NCBI GenBank assembly: GCA_001566295.1
Contig: KQ964316.1
Coordinates: forward strand, 1 to 24,330
Direction: 5' to 3'
DNA: 24,330 nucleotides
Origin: Microdochium bolleyi
Taxonomy: Eukaryota; Ascomycota; Sordariomycetes; Xylariales; Microdochiaceae
The translations under genes and the position numbers were made by a program. Every line of letters starts with the position of its first letter. Position 1 is the stretch's first letter. Below, one piece after another: positions 1 through 10,367 of the stretch. The notes below the pieces were generated by a model, which was not told the origin of the DNA, searched no databases, and saw only the letters and a list, made by a program, of their open reading frames with translations.

Positions 1-878
1 ACGAGACATGTCGACAGCCTCTTCCTCGGGTGGCGTCTGTCTGCGCTTCTCCTTGGGCTTAAACACGCCCACTACAGCCTTGACCGGGCCATGCAGCCAG
101 CGGAAGTCGAACACTACACTCATGATGCCGGCCAGGAGCATCAACAGGGGGAAGTACCAGAGTGCGTTGTACAGCATCCCGGCAGATGCGCCCAGGAAGA
201 CGATGATGCGGGTGAGCTTGTCGGTGATGGCCTTCTCTGAGAGCTGCACGGCGGCGAGAGCCACGATGCCGACTGTCGCGGCGTTGAGGCCGGATAGCAC
301 GGCGTAGGCTGGACGCGGCAGTGTCTCGCCGATGTTGGAGACGCCGATGGACAAGCCGAACATGCCCAGGGCGCCGGGAAGACTAGGAAGATCAGGACCG
401 AGTGAGCGCTAGTCATTGCAAAGGATCGTGTGCAAGTGGTATAGTGCACTTACCTCCACAGCAGGAAGCCGAACAGAGCAGACAGGGTACCGTCGTGGAG
501 CAGGTTGATGCAGTAGTGCATCTTCGTGCTACCGGGCCCGGAGAAGGCCTGGCAGACACTGAAGAGCTCCTGGTACTGTTCGTCACAGAGAAGTCAGTCA
601 ATGAACATTATTGCTTGAAGTGTCGCTGGTGCAGGCTTACCATCTGCTCGTCAACCCATTTCAACTTGGTGGTGAACTTGTCACGGAACTGCGAATGTGC
701 TCCTGTTAGAAGAGCCCAGGTGACACGGGAACGAGCTGCACGACGAACTGACAATCTTGAAATGTGTCGGCGGCCCGCCGAAGGAGGTGAAGCCAAGGTA
801 CCAGTTCTCGCGGAGCGTGTTCCAGAGGCGGTCCTGCACCTCTGCAGGATGCCAGCCGAAGCGACGTTGGATGGCCAT
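1..878 (-). CDS. Chromate ion transporter (CHR family), N-terminal half, runs off the left edge
   Basis: Four exons join in frame: 878-753, 688-641, 575-454 and 382-1 (open to the window edge). The introns are 752-689, 640-576 and 453-383, all GT-AG. The start is the ATG at 878, giving MAIQRRFGWHPAEVQDRL. About 226 residues are in the window; the rest of the two-domain protein, usually 450-500 aa in fungi, lies outside. The CHR signature FGGPPTHF is near residue 37, followed by KLKWVDEQMYQELFSVCQ and FSGPGSTKMHY, all typical of fungal CHR proteins. Hydrophobic segments follow (LPGALGMFGLSIGVSNIG; AVLSGLNAATVGIVALAA; IIVFLGASAGMLYNALWYFP), then a basic cytoplasmic loop with KPKEKRRQ. Members of the family move chromate, and probably sulfate-like oxyanions, across membranes. 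No inactivating change is visible. The intron choices follow consensus splice sites and the continuity of the conserved protein. Confidence 0.9.
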
Positions 879-3170
879 TGTGATAGTGACGTGTCGCGTG
901 CCCTCTTTTGTGTGCCGTGGATGGACGAAACAAAGAATGCAGAATGACAGGCGCAACAGCCGCGTGCTGCCAACTCGAAGTTATGGGGGAGTTTGGCTCG
1001 AGGCTCCCAGGTAGCTCAACTCAGGGCTGGCCATTCAGCTGTTGCGGATGTGAGCACGTGGGCTTGGCTAATTTCCAACATAGTCGCAAGCTAATCTGAA
1101 CCGTACCAAATGCCTATCTCGCCCGGCAGCCTGAGCTTCGACTGAGCCGGGCCCACCTCACGACTGAGTCCACCTGAGCAAGACTGAGCTTGATACATGC
1201 TGTTCGTGCGCGGTTAATTAAGCACCGCTCTCGGAGCTTGCCCCTGCATACTATTACACAAACTGAATTATGCTCTGAGAGAAATCTTGTGAATAATCAT
1301 TCATCTGAGATGAATTTCTGTGAACATCTTCACGCGCATCAAGTCTCGATGTATATAAAGCAGTTATTGTACCCAAGTTATAACTGAGAAATAAAGGCCA
1401 CGAATACATGCTTCAGAAGTCTTCTGCCCGTCGCTATATACCCTATTCTGGTAGAATGTACTTTGTCCTATATTATGGTGAGGACACTTCATCGCAGATC
1501 CCACAACTGGGTTATTGTTTGATTCCTCCTATGCCTATAATACGTGATCTACCATTGCTACGTGTTATGATGAAGACAAATTTTGTTCCAAGACTTCACC
1601 TCGTTCAATTATCTGACCAGCACAGGCTGTGTCGTTTCGTAAAGATGACACACTCAACATATTCAGGTGGCCCCGCAATGGCGAGGCCAGGTATCGACTT
1701 TAGTGCGCTGGCTTGTTCTAAGTCGATCAGCCAAAAATGGATTATTGTGGTCGCTTCGTACTGAACAGCACCTCGTCCAACGTACAATAATAGTGGACTT
1801 ACAGTACTACTTGGCTGTTCCATTAATGGACACACAATGGCAGGACCCATCTCGCCCATGCGTATGTTGTGAGTAGGAGAGACGATTGAGTGTGGATCGG
1901 TAGGGTGCAGCGGGCACATATGCTCCATATCGTTCGCGATCGGGAGCTGACTGAGTGAACCGACAGTTCCAATTACATTTGGAGCCATTACTGGAGACAG
2001 GCCCTTGAACCAATAACTGGCCGGAGCCATACGGAGTTCGTCTAAAATTGCGCCGAACCATTGGCTAGAATTAATTGTTGTAAGGGGTTTGTCGATTGCC
2101 AAGCATCTTAATCACCCTGCTTATCACATAGTTACTTCGCGCGACACGATTGTGTACATGGTCAAGACTTAGCAACCGATTATCGTTAGATTTGTCGACT
2201 TGCATACTCACAGTTGGCTCCACTTTCTGCCAGCGATTGCCATGCTACAGTACAGCTGGCTAATTCGAATTCGTGTCCACTTTCGCTAAAAACAACTCTC
2301 TCTGCGTACGGTCCGCCTTGTCTTGGCATCCCAAATGCGTCTGTCTTGAAAGTTTTTGTTAACCAAAATAATAACACAGCTAGGTTCAGATTCAGTGTCT
2401 CCAGTGACCAGTTGGAGAGAAAGCGAGAGTGGAGCCATGAACAGTGCCGAGTGATCAGGATTAAGTACCGTGCCACGGGAAACGGGTGCTAATTTTGGCG
2501 CTCCTGATCTTGACTCGCAGATCTCCACTCGGGCTCCACAACCCATCGAAATTGCCCAAGCGACGTTCCACGTCTCTATCGCTTTATTGTACCAACCTCT
2601 ATATCGCTACATCCAGACAAGCCGAGCGCGAAGTGGGCCTCAGGGATATCCTTGTTGGCAAGGTGGGGTATAACGGGACTTTGGTCGCATGTAAGTGCTG
2701 CGCACGTGTCATTGGGAGTCTTTCACACGCAGCGTTCAAGGCCAATATCGCGAGTAGACTGTGTTTCGTGATGGCTAACCTCAATCATTTTCCATTGCTT
2801 TGACCATGGCCATAGGCACCAATTGCTTCCTGCTCTCTCAGGGTCATGGAGCTGGGGCGGCCCTGCATGTCGAAATGCAAATGGCGCATCCCAGCTCGAA
2901 ACCTATATAAAGGCGTCGAGGCAGTTCTCAAGCACATAATTTCTTTCTCATTGCTACCTCGGACGACCGTCACCATTTTACAACGAAAAATCCTACGCTC
3001 CTCATCCAAGATCTCGCGAAGCTCCAGGGAAGAGTTACTACGCCAGCGTACAACGAAGAGCAAGCCATTTTACAAGTCCAGCGAGGAATCACGGGCTGAA
3101 GAGCTAAGGGCTGTGACGGAACTATAGTACTCACAAAGACGCGAACGCCGTACAAAGTTTGACAGAATAC
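879..3170. other. Long stretch with no supportable gene
   Basis: Upstream region of the chromate transporter and then mixed-composition DNA. A CACGTG hexamer lies at about 1056, some 175 bp upstream of the transporter ATG. A TATA-like box (TATATAA) is at about 2904-2910, followed by pyrimidine-rich DNA, but no convincing reading frame follows it. The longest open frame is 2102-1605 on the minus strand (165 codons, beginning MAIDKPLTTINSSQWFG). I recognise no family in it and see no introns or conserved blocks, so I do not call it a gene. Confidence 0.5.
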
Positions 3171-3620
3171 ATGTCAAATTGTGACGGCCAAACCAACAGG
3201 GGACGGCTGTTTGGGCAGAAGAAGCACAAACAAGCCAGGCCGCATGACCGGGCCAGGTACAAGGGCAGGGCATGCAGCGGGACCACCACAGGTTTCTTAT
3301 GTAAGCACGATAAGGATAAGGCACGGCTACGGTACCACCGGTCATGCATGAATGCATGACCGTCACCACGCCAAGCATGACGGTCAACACCAGAGAGGTG
3401 ACCGTCCATCGCCAAGGCATGACCAACGATGAAGGACAAAGGGTATATAGTATAGAGGATCTCCTAGACAGACAGTCCTTACCCTTGTACTTCAGCGATC
3501 AATCTAAGTATCATTCTCACCCATCACTTGAACCAGTCACTCAATTGACGAGAGTGGTATCTCTTCCAAGAGGCACGGCAACCCCCAAGAGACGAACGAT
3601 ATTCGACAGTTGTGATATTG
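3171..3620 (+). repeat. Possible degenerate solo LTR or promoter-like repeat
   Basis: The stretch begins near TGTCAAATTGTGACGGCC, resembling the TGTGACGG starts of fungal Gypsy LTRs. It has clustered GCATGAC motifs and a palindrome in its first half (U3-like), a TATA box at 3444-3449 (TATATAG), pyrimidine-rich DNA after it, and ends near GACAGTTGTGATA. This order resembles an LTR with a core promoter. No matching second copy, integrase or reverse transcriptase is in the window, and I cannot find a convincing 5-bp target duplication. The open frame at 3344-3988 through the region has no recognisable domain. The LTR reading is an inference. Confidence 0.25.
3340..3361. repeat. 22-bp perfect palindrome
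   Basis: GGTCATGCAT is followed by GA and then by its exact reverse complement, ATGCATGACC. Related GCATGAC or GTCATGC motifs recur at about 3241, 3374 and 3416 within 180 bp. It could form a cruciform or be a dimeric binding site within the LTR-like stretch. Confidence 0.7.
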
Positions 3621-5090
3621 CAAGAGCTTTACCTACTTTCAGGACAGCAACCCCGAAGCCCGGTGCTCTGGCTGACCCTAGAGGCCGGATCGTGACACAA
3701 ACCTTCCTGCCAGTTTCTTCTTCGACCATTAACTCAGTCGAACCGCTAAGTAGCCTTATGCGCCGTAGTGGACGAACTGCGCCCGATTTAGTGGCATGTT
3801 CTGTTCACTTACACGCACTGCTATCACCGCTTCCTGCTGATTTGCTGCAGCGTCACATTCCAAGCCCGACTGTCTTGGGCGTTAAAGAGATGCGTAAAAG
3901 CGGCTGGCGACCTCAACGCACTCCGAGTCTCCACCTGGCCCGTGTAGAGGAGCCCTTCCAGTCTAGCCTATGCAACGCTTGTCCCTAAAGCCAGCGTTGT
4001 ACCTAGGTCACTGTCAGATATGGCGCATCGCGCTAGTGCCGATGCTACCTCTGCCATAAACTCATGCATCAGGTGATAACAACCACACGACAACTTACTC
4101 GTGCATGACATCGCTTTAATTATTCAGTGCAAGTAGCTCGACAATTCGAAAATCGTCCGACCACCCACGTGCTATTCTAGACGCCTCCCGTGCCTCTTAT
4201 TAACATGGTTGATCAGACCTCTCCTAGCAATTACGATATACTCCGTTCGCGATACAAAGTTCCACACGAAACGAGAGCTGATGACGGGTCACTTTTTGGA
4301 CGATCACGACGATGTTCAAAACGTGGCGCGTTTCTGTCCCTACTTATAGACATTTGCAAGTGCGGCTGCGAGGCGACCCTTGATACTCCACTGGTCCCCT
4401 CAAGCCACGCGTGGCCAGATTCGCGACCCATTCGGTGTCGGACACAACGGGAACTTGGTCGCCTACAGCATACTAACCAGGTACTCGAGCACGTAAGGAA
4501 TCTCCCGTCTACTCCCCGCAAGGAGATTAGCTTGGCGGCCTGCTCGCAGGAACACCGGGCGACGACGCACTTGGTCGAGGGAAGCTGTTCGTCGGAGTGG
4601 CAATGATTGTGTCCTCTATTTTATGCATGAATGATCAATTGTAGAAGTCCCGGTCACTCGCCGCCTAAGAAACAGCCTTCGGTATTACCCACAAGGATTC
4701 CGATCCATCGTGGAGCGACATGGCCATCTATCTAGTGGAGGTGAGGCGTCACAATGTGCCGTTGGTTCAGGATTCGAGCAGATTCAAATAGTCAGTGTTT
4801 ACTACTGTACAACATTCCTGCACCTAGAGTGATGATATGCTGGGATTTTCGCACTGCATGTGGTCTGAGCCGTTTGTCTGACTACCTATCTTATCCGCTG
4901 GTACATTTCAAGATAGGCGATTGGTATCTTCAAAATGCGCCATATCTTGATTCATGTGTCCTTTTAATCTCTATCTAGCAAACCATGGCGCTGCACTCTT
5001 TCTTTCCGAGTTTTAAGAGAACAAGTTCCTAAATGTGCCAGTCAACATTCGCTAAACTTGCCCTTTTTACGTGATCCTAATTAACAATCA
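3621..5090. other. No supportable gene
   Basis: There are short open frames only (4190-4606 plus, 138 codons, is the longest after the LTR-like stretch). None shows a domain, a splice pattern or a composition I would call coding. The 3' end of the DUF3638-type relic on the minus strand starts at 5091. Confidence 0.5.
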
Positions 5091-6440
5091 TCACTCCTGG
5101 AATTGCCCCTTCGCAATTAATCTATAATCCAGAGCCTTGCCGATGTGTGTCTTGCCAATCGCCTCACAGTTGCGCCGCATCTTCGTCATGACGATATTAA
5201 GCAAGCCCACCAGATCCTCATCCATTACGCGCGCCACCGCGTCGCTGCCGCTGCCCCCACCAGCCTCGCTGCCACCTGGACTCATCGGAGGCGACAGCGA
5301 CCGCGGCGGCGGAGCAAGGAGATACTGACGGAGCGCCTCAAACTCGGCAAAGGTCTTGAAGTACAGCTGCCTTGCGAAGAGGTCCAGCTCAAGCTTCACT
5401 TCCACGGGGATATCTAGCAGTAAGGGCTGTACTGCGGATATCGGCAACGGCGGGACAGTGTACAGGTCGAGCCTGTCTAGGCTACGGAACCCTTCGTTGA
5501 GTAGCGGGGCGTAGAGATGTAGTGTGACCGCGCGGGACTGCTTGATTGAGTCCATGAGGCCCTGGGCCTCGTACGGGCTGATGATGACCATGTGCATCAG
5601 CGTGCACTTGGGCTTGGGCTTGGACTTGCTGCCAGATCCATCCTGCTTCTTTGCTGGCAAGGCTAAGGGCGATGATGATGGTGTGGAGGGTGTACCCGCG
5701 GCGGAGGTGGAGGCACTGCTGCTTGTTAAGATCCACTGCACAGGCCGCTGGTACGAGTCTGACACGTAGCCCACAGCCGGTGGCTTGATTGAAGCCTGGA
5801 AATCGCGCGTGTAATGCACCCGGCCTTAATACGGCGGCGGCGGCGCAGCTGGGGGAGGTACTTCCGTCCCGAGGAGTCGGCGAGGGATTCGTAGACGGGG
5901 ACGAAGGCCTTGCTCATGGCCGTGAAGCTGCCGGTCTGGATGAACACCACGACGTCCGCGTTGATCGTGTGATCCCGCGGCTCTGCCTTGTCCGGCCGCT
6001 CGAGTTGTCTCTCCTCCTCGACTTCGGGTGCTAGCTCGCGCTCCTGCTCCTCGGAGGATCGCGGAAGAGGATGCTCCGATCGCGTCGAGGTCCTAGCAGC
6101 GCCGAGAGATGAGGCGCCGTGTCTCGCTGAGGGTAGGTTTAGCGGAAGCAGTAGAAGTGTCTAGATGCAAGACTAGGCGGTATCGCGTCTCGAGCAGCTG
6201 TGCCTCATCCTCAAGGAATCCTCCGGCCAGATATCGGGTGAAGGCTAGGTCAGACGGCTGAGTCTTATGCCTGCCAGTACTAGACGACTTGTCGCCTCGT
6301 GCTTGTGCCCATAGCTGGCTGTGGCTCTCGTGCCGCCTGCCCTGGCTCGCCCAGAGTACCGTGTTGCGCGGGGCGTCGTGCCATGTCTCGGAGATGGACC
6401 AGGCGAGAACATCGGAGACGCGGCTGATGGCCGCACAGCC
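5091..6440 (-). pseudogene. C-terminal relic of a giant DUF3638/DUF3645 fungal protein (ubiquitin-hydrolase-annotated family)
   Basis: Three reading frames join into one family-like C-terminus. Block 1 (about 6440-6093): RVSDVLAWSISETWHDAP, then NTVLWASQG, FLEDEAQLLETRYR. Block 2 (about 6120-5830): SSEEQERELAPEVEEERQ, LERPDKAEP and VVFIQTGSFTAMSKAFVPVY. Block 3 (5819-5091): HYTRDFQ, SDSYQRPVQWIL, a low-complexity Ser/Lys insert, then VTLHLYAP, LDLYTVPPLP, LFARQLYF and a C-terminal TKMRRNCEAIGKTHIGKALD. The order and motifs match the end of fungal DUF6606-DUF3638-DUF3645 proteins, which are about 3,000 aa and are annotated as ubiquitinyl hydrolase-like. Block 1 hits TAG at 6095-6093 while block 2 is in another frame. 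Block 3 has TAA just upstream of codon 5819. No intron can explain either switch. Upstream of 6443 (TAA) the homology ends, so some 2,500 residues are missing. This is a truncated, frameshifted copy. Confidence 0.75.
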
Positions 6441-7668
6441 TTACCGGCTGACCCCGCCACCCTCACTCCCTGACATCTCAACTCATTCATTTCTTTGCAA
6501 GCCCTTATTTTGATCGAAAAGCCTTGCTCTTGGCGGAAATGCAACATACTATCCGCACCGCAAACGACCAGTGGAGGAGCCCTATCGCTTCTTCTGTCTT
6601 GGCCCTTGCTACACCACAACTGCTTCTGCTGCTTGAGGGATGTGATTGCAAGAGAAGACGCAGCGGGCCGCAACCATGGAGGCGCTCGCCGCGCTGCCTC
6701 TGGTGTACAACGTCCTACAGCTAAAAGCCTAGCAACTGCGCCCGCATATTCTACAGAGGATACAACGAGCCAAATGTTATACGGGTCAAGTTAGGGCAGA
6801 CCCAACAGATCGCCGTATAGAGTCTATTTATTGAAGACGGAAGAGCCTCATTTTGCACTCAAGAACTTAGTCCAAGTATGTGACAAGTCCTTCCCCTGCA
6901 GGTGCCCCTCACTGCGAGTAGTGATATAACGCCTCGTATCATACGCTGTGAGCTGGATTCCCAACACGGTAACATCAAGGGATAATCATCTTAAGCATCT
7001 TGGCCCGCATCAACTTAATACAACCTACTACTGCTGCTGATCGTTTCCTGACAACGCGGAGTCAGCCGGCATTGACGTAATCCTTGCAGTTGGCTAAGGT
7101 GAAGGTCGTACCGACAAGAAGAGGATCGACGCCTCTGCTCATGACCTTCTACACACCGCCCGCAAGCCCCTGAATGGCCTGCTCGGAATCCCACCGTGCG
7201 AGTACTCTCATAATACCCGTAGCTCCGCCGGAACGTGCTGCTCTTGGTGCCGATTGGTTCTAGTTGAGGCACGCCTCTAGACGGACTGGTGGCTGCGGTT
7301 TTGCTGTAACGAGCTGCTGGTGGCGCGATCAGTCCCTGTGGGCAACTGCCTCGCCGGTGCTGCCGCCGTTAGCTACCCCGTCTTTCTCGTCGTTTGCCCT
7401 GTGGGGTCGCAGGGGCGAAATGACCTAAAACATCTCTTATTCTAATTCCTGGTCACGGACAAGATTGGGGGACTCGAGATTCGGAAATTATACAAAACCC
7501 CGAGGAACTCGCGAACGGAATTTTGTATGAAGATCAATGCCTACATCTCATTCTAGAAAAATTGCTACACGTTGGAATATCCTAAAATCAAACCTCCAAC
7601 ATACAGCACGGCACAAACTACCGACCAAGCAGCCAGCCAGCCTGTCACTCAGACAGCTCTCCGCATCC
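6441..7668. other. No supportable gene
   Basis: This stretch lies between the DUF3638 relic and the dehydrogenase. A short plus-strand frame at 6676 reads MEALAALPLVYNVLQL and then stops. A small cysteine-containing frame at 7272-7015 on the minus strand has no recognisable domain. Neither is supported as a gene. Confidence 0.5.
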
Positions 7669-8624
7669 TCATGCGGTGGGCTTGGCCTCCAACTCCTTCT
7701 CTGTCCACTCCCACAGCTTCTTGGCGAGCGCCGAGTTGTTTGACAGGGGCTTACCCGCGCCCGTCACGCCCACGGGAACATAGTAGGTGCCGGACACGAC
7801 ATCCTCGGAGGTCGATGCCCAGAGCTGGTTCTGGGCGCCAGACTGGACGTTTTTGACGAACAGGGTGAGGAGTGGCACGATGGCTCTGACGAACCAGCTA
7901 TTCTCCTTCATCGAGGCGCCGAGGTTCGTGTTGACGGCACCCGGATGGACCGAGGCGGCCATGAATTGGGGGTAGCGGCGCGCGAGCTCCTTGAGGAAGA
8001 GGATGTTGGCGAGCTTGCTCTGGCCGTAGCGTGCACCCGTGTTTACGCCGTCGCCAGACGTCTTAGGCGCGTCAAAGTCGATACCCTTGGCCGGGGCGAA
8101 GGAGTGGCTGGACGAGGAGACGGCGACGACGCGGACGCCGCCGTGCTGCTCAGCCGTCTTGAGCAGCAGTGGCTGCAGCAGTGGCTGCAGCAGTGGCTGC
8201 AGCAGCTTGGTGAGCAGCGCGTGGCCCATGTGATTTGTGCCGAACTGGATTTCGTACCCGTCGTCGGTCGTGCCGGCCGGGACGGCCATGATGCCAGCGT
8301 TAAGGAGCAGGATATCGAGCCGGTCGCTTCCGTCGAGCACGGTCTTGGCTGCCGCACGGACAGACGCGAAGGAGCCGAGCTCCATCTGTACAAACTTGAT
8401 TGTAGCGCTGGAACCTCGGCCTTGATATTGTCGATAGCGGTCTGTGCCTTGGTCGCGCTACGGGCGCCGAGCCAGATCTCCCTGGGCTCGTGCCTGGCGA
8501 ACTCGAGGATCGACTGTGCGCCCAGGCCGCTAGAGCCACCTTTTACGAGAATAACCTTGTCTTTGAGAGAGGGGATGTCGACCTTGGGGTCAAAGGCGAC
8601 ACCCTTGCTGGCCCCTGCGCCCAT
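7669..8624 (-). pseudogene. Short-chain dehydrogenase/reductase (SDR) with one frameshift
   Basis: The frame from ATG 8624 gives MGAGASKGVAFDPK and a Rossmann dinucleotide motif VKGGSSGLG (residues 27-35), then FARHEPREIWLGARSATKAQ and NIKAEVP. The protein continues in another frame from about 8406: ATIKFVQMELGSFASV, LDILLLNAGIM (NAG motif), FGTNHMGHALLTKLL, the Ser motif VAVSSSSHS, the catalytic YGQSKLAN (YxxxK), then HPGAVNTNLG, ending at TGA 7671-7669. The total would be about 317 aa, normal for fungal retinol-dehydrogenase-like SDRs. The two frames meet at 8404-8411 with one base missing; there is no room for an intron. The first residue of TGxxxGxG is Lys (AAA) instead of Thr. A 12-bp in-frame repeat lengthens the helix after HALLTKLL. 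It would be an NAD(P)-dependent oxidoreductase of unknown substrate. If the frameshift is a sequencing error, the gene is intact apart from T28K. Confidence 0.8.
8164..8208. repeat. In-frame 12-bp tandem repeat in the SDR gene
   Basis: About three to four copies of CAGCAGTGGCTG run head to tail and encode repeated LLQP on the minus strand. Related SDRs have only one such unit at this point, so this looks like a small coding minisatellite expansion. Confidence 0.85.
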
Positions 8625-9245
8625 TGTGGTGATGATTTTGTAAGATAGGTTTTGCTTCTAGCGTTAGGCGTCTGTAACGTCGAACCTGGAATTTGGGGAG
8701 AGAAACACAGCGCGCGCACACAGAGAAACAAGAGGGGAGACGCAGCTATTTCAATTGAGATACCCTTGTCGCCATCGTCGCAACCACGTAGGGTCGGCCA
8801 GGCGAAACGGCCGTGGACGAGGGCTGTCCCGACTTCACTGGCAGACAATCCTGCTTGCCCATGACGAATGACCATTGGAAACTAAAAATAGTTGCCGAGT
8901 TGGCGGACATGTATTGCGCCGAGCCACCTCTGCAGTTATCTCCGAGCAAAGCAAGTCGTCGAGCCATACTCGTGACATCTGCTATGATGTGGCTTTCGGG
9001 GTTAACCGGAGGTTAGGCTCCCGGGGTTACCATCCTGGTAAAAAGGTAAAGCCAAGGCAATCTTCGTCGAAAGGTTAAACTGGCTGCCCAGGAAATGTAG
9101 GAAAGGCATGACCGGCCTCCTTGGCGCTGTTTCCAGATCCTTATCATCGTGCTGACTCAGCGCCGTCGTCGTGTCCTGCCCTAGTACTTGGTCTCTGTCG
9201 TGATGCGGTTGACCCATGGCTAACCGGGAGTCCTTTCTCCATAGC
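8625..9245. other. No supportable gene; probable intron end at its right edge
   Basis: I see no coding signal before 9246. The last bases hold a fungal branch site GGCTAACC at about 9218-9225 and a CCATAG acceptor ending at 9244, which fits an intron feeding the DUF3237 relic that follows. The donor and any first exon could not be identified. Confidence 0.4.
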
Positions 9246-9571
9246 ATCTCCTCCACTCCGAGACGCGATACACCCTCCATACCGACCACGGCTACGACAT
9301 CCTAGTTAATGCCAGGGGCATCCACAATCGACACCCAGACTCCAAGATTAGCTTCGACGACGCGGTTCCTATTGTGGCACAGGACGTCGTCGAGTACTCT
9401 GTACATATCTCGCTCGAAACGCTTAGTAAGGGGCTATATGGCCTGGTGGACCGAATCGTCACGATCGGCGTCATGACCATGTTTAGAGCAGCACATCATT
9501 CACAGTGTAAGTCCGTGCCGGTGCCGCAGTCGGGCTAGTACTACAACGCTATTGATACGGCACCACTTTGA
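9246..9571 (+). pseudogene. DUF3237-domain relic
   Basis: After the CCATAG acceptor the frame reads LLHSETRYTLHTDHGYDILV, NARGIHNR, then YSVHISLETLSKG, LYGLVDRIVTIGVMTM. This order (RY-LxTDDGxxIxVxxxG, then F-x-FETGxxxYxxLN-xxVxVG) is that of DUF3237 proteins, small beta-barrel proteins of unknown activity. The frame meets TAG at 9536-9538 and continues as YYNAIDTAPL to TGA 9569-9571. The family normally ends in a short Y-x-A strand, so the TAG may be a former CAG. The N-terminal third is missing or lies in an exon I could not define. Alternatively 9507 (GTAAGT) is a splice donor and the gene is merely incomplete in my model. Family assignment is moderate. Confidence 0.45.
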
Positions 9572-10367
9572 GACCAGATCGCGAGGAGGAGAGTCAAGAG
9601 GCTTCCTCTCCTCGAAAATTAGTCTCGTGATGACACGACTTCTTTAGCCACCTAGCCTGGTCGCTCCTCTGCTCACAGCCCCACGCTGCAAGCCGTTGCT
9701 ACCCCGCTCTATGGAATGGCTGCACCCGGCCACAGACTGAAAGCGGCATGACACACCTGAAACAATCCGGCTGGCAACCCCACCAGCATGCCACATCAGA
9801 TGCTGCCGCTTGCCCGGCTTGTAACAAACCGTGAGCGCCAGCCATGGGAGTCGTTGTTAGCTGAAATCCTGGATTGGTGGCTACTGTCTCAATTGACCGG
9901 CTCGAGCACGAATTGGCCAGCGATCGCCAGCTGAGCTGCGAGACTGCTGACGACCACGTCTCAGCAGAGTATTTACAGGGCGATGTAGTCCATCCACACA
10001 TCTGCCACAAGGCGTGACTAGCGCTACACAGGTCACAGCTGCATAAACGCGGAGTCACACCTTACAAATACGGCAGCAAAGTGGAATTGTGCCGCTTGCT
10101 ATATTGATAACTAAATCTTAGTCAAGAAGGCCGAATAGAGAAGAGTAGTACAGAATCACATGCCGGTTTAGTCTGTTTTTCTATACATAACAGCCTCTAG
10201 TCATGGTGTAGCATTGATAGCCCATCACCCCTTGGCGGACCGGGGTCAAAGCAATCCAACGCCAGAGGTAGCGTGGAAGAGTTTATGGAGGAGAGAAGTG
10301 CCACGGTTGGCAAGTGTCGTGCTGCAAGCCACAGACTGCGGCTGCAACACCGACGTCTGATCTCTTT
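9572..10367. other. No supportable gene
   Basis: Spacer between the DUF3237 relic and the 3' end of the P450 gene. A 119-codon minus-strand frame (10058-9699) shows no domain. A probable 3' UTR of the P450 lies just below 10368. Confidence 0.5.

Noticed and set aside
1605..2102. Minus-strand 165-codon frame
   Set aside because: Long for non-coding DNA, but no motif, intron or homologous block was recognised, so it is not called as a gene.
6676..6830. Plus-strand frame MEALAALPLVYNVLQL resembling the N-terminus of fungal NLR-like proteins
   Set aside because: It stops after 18 codons, and reading on through the stop gives nothing recognisable; too short to support.
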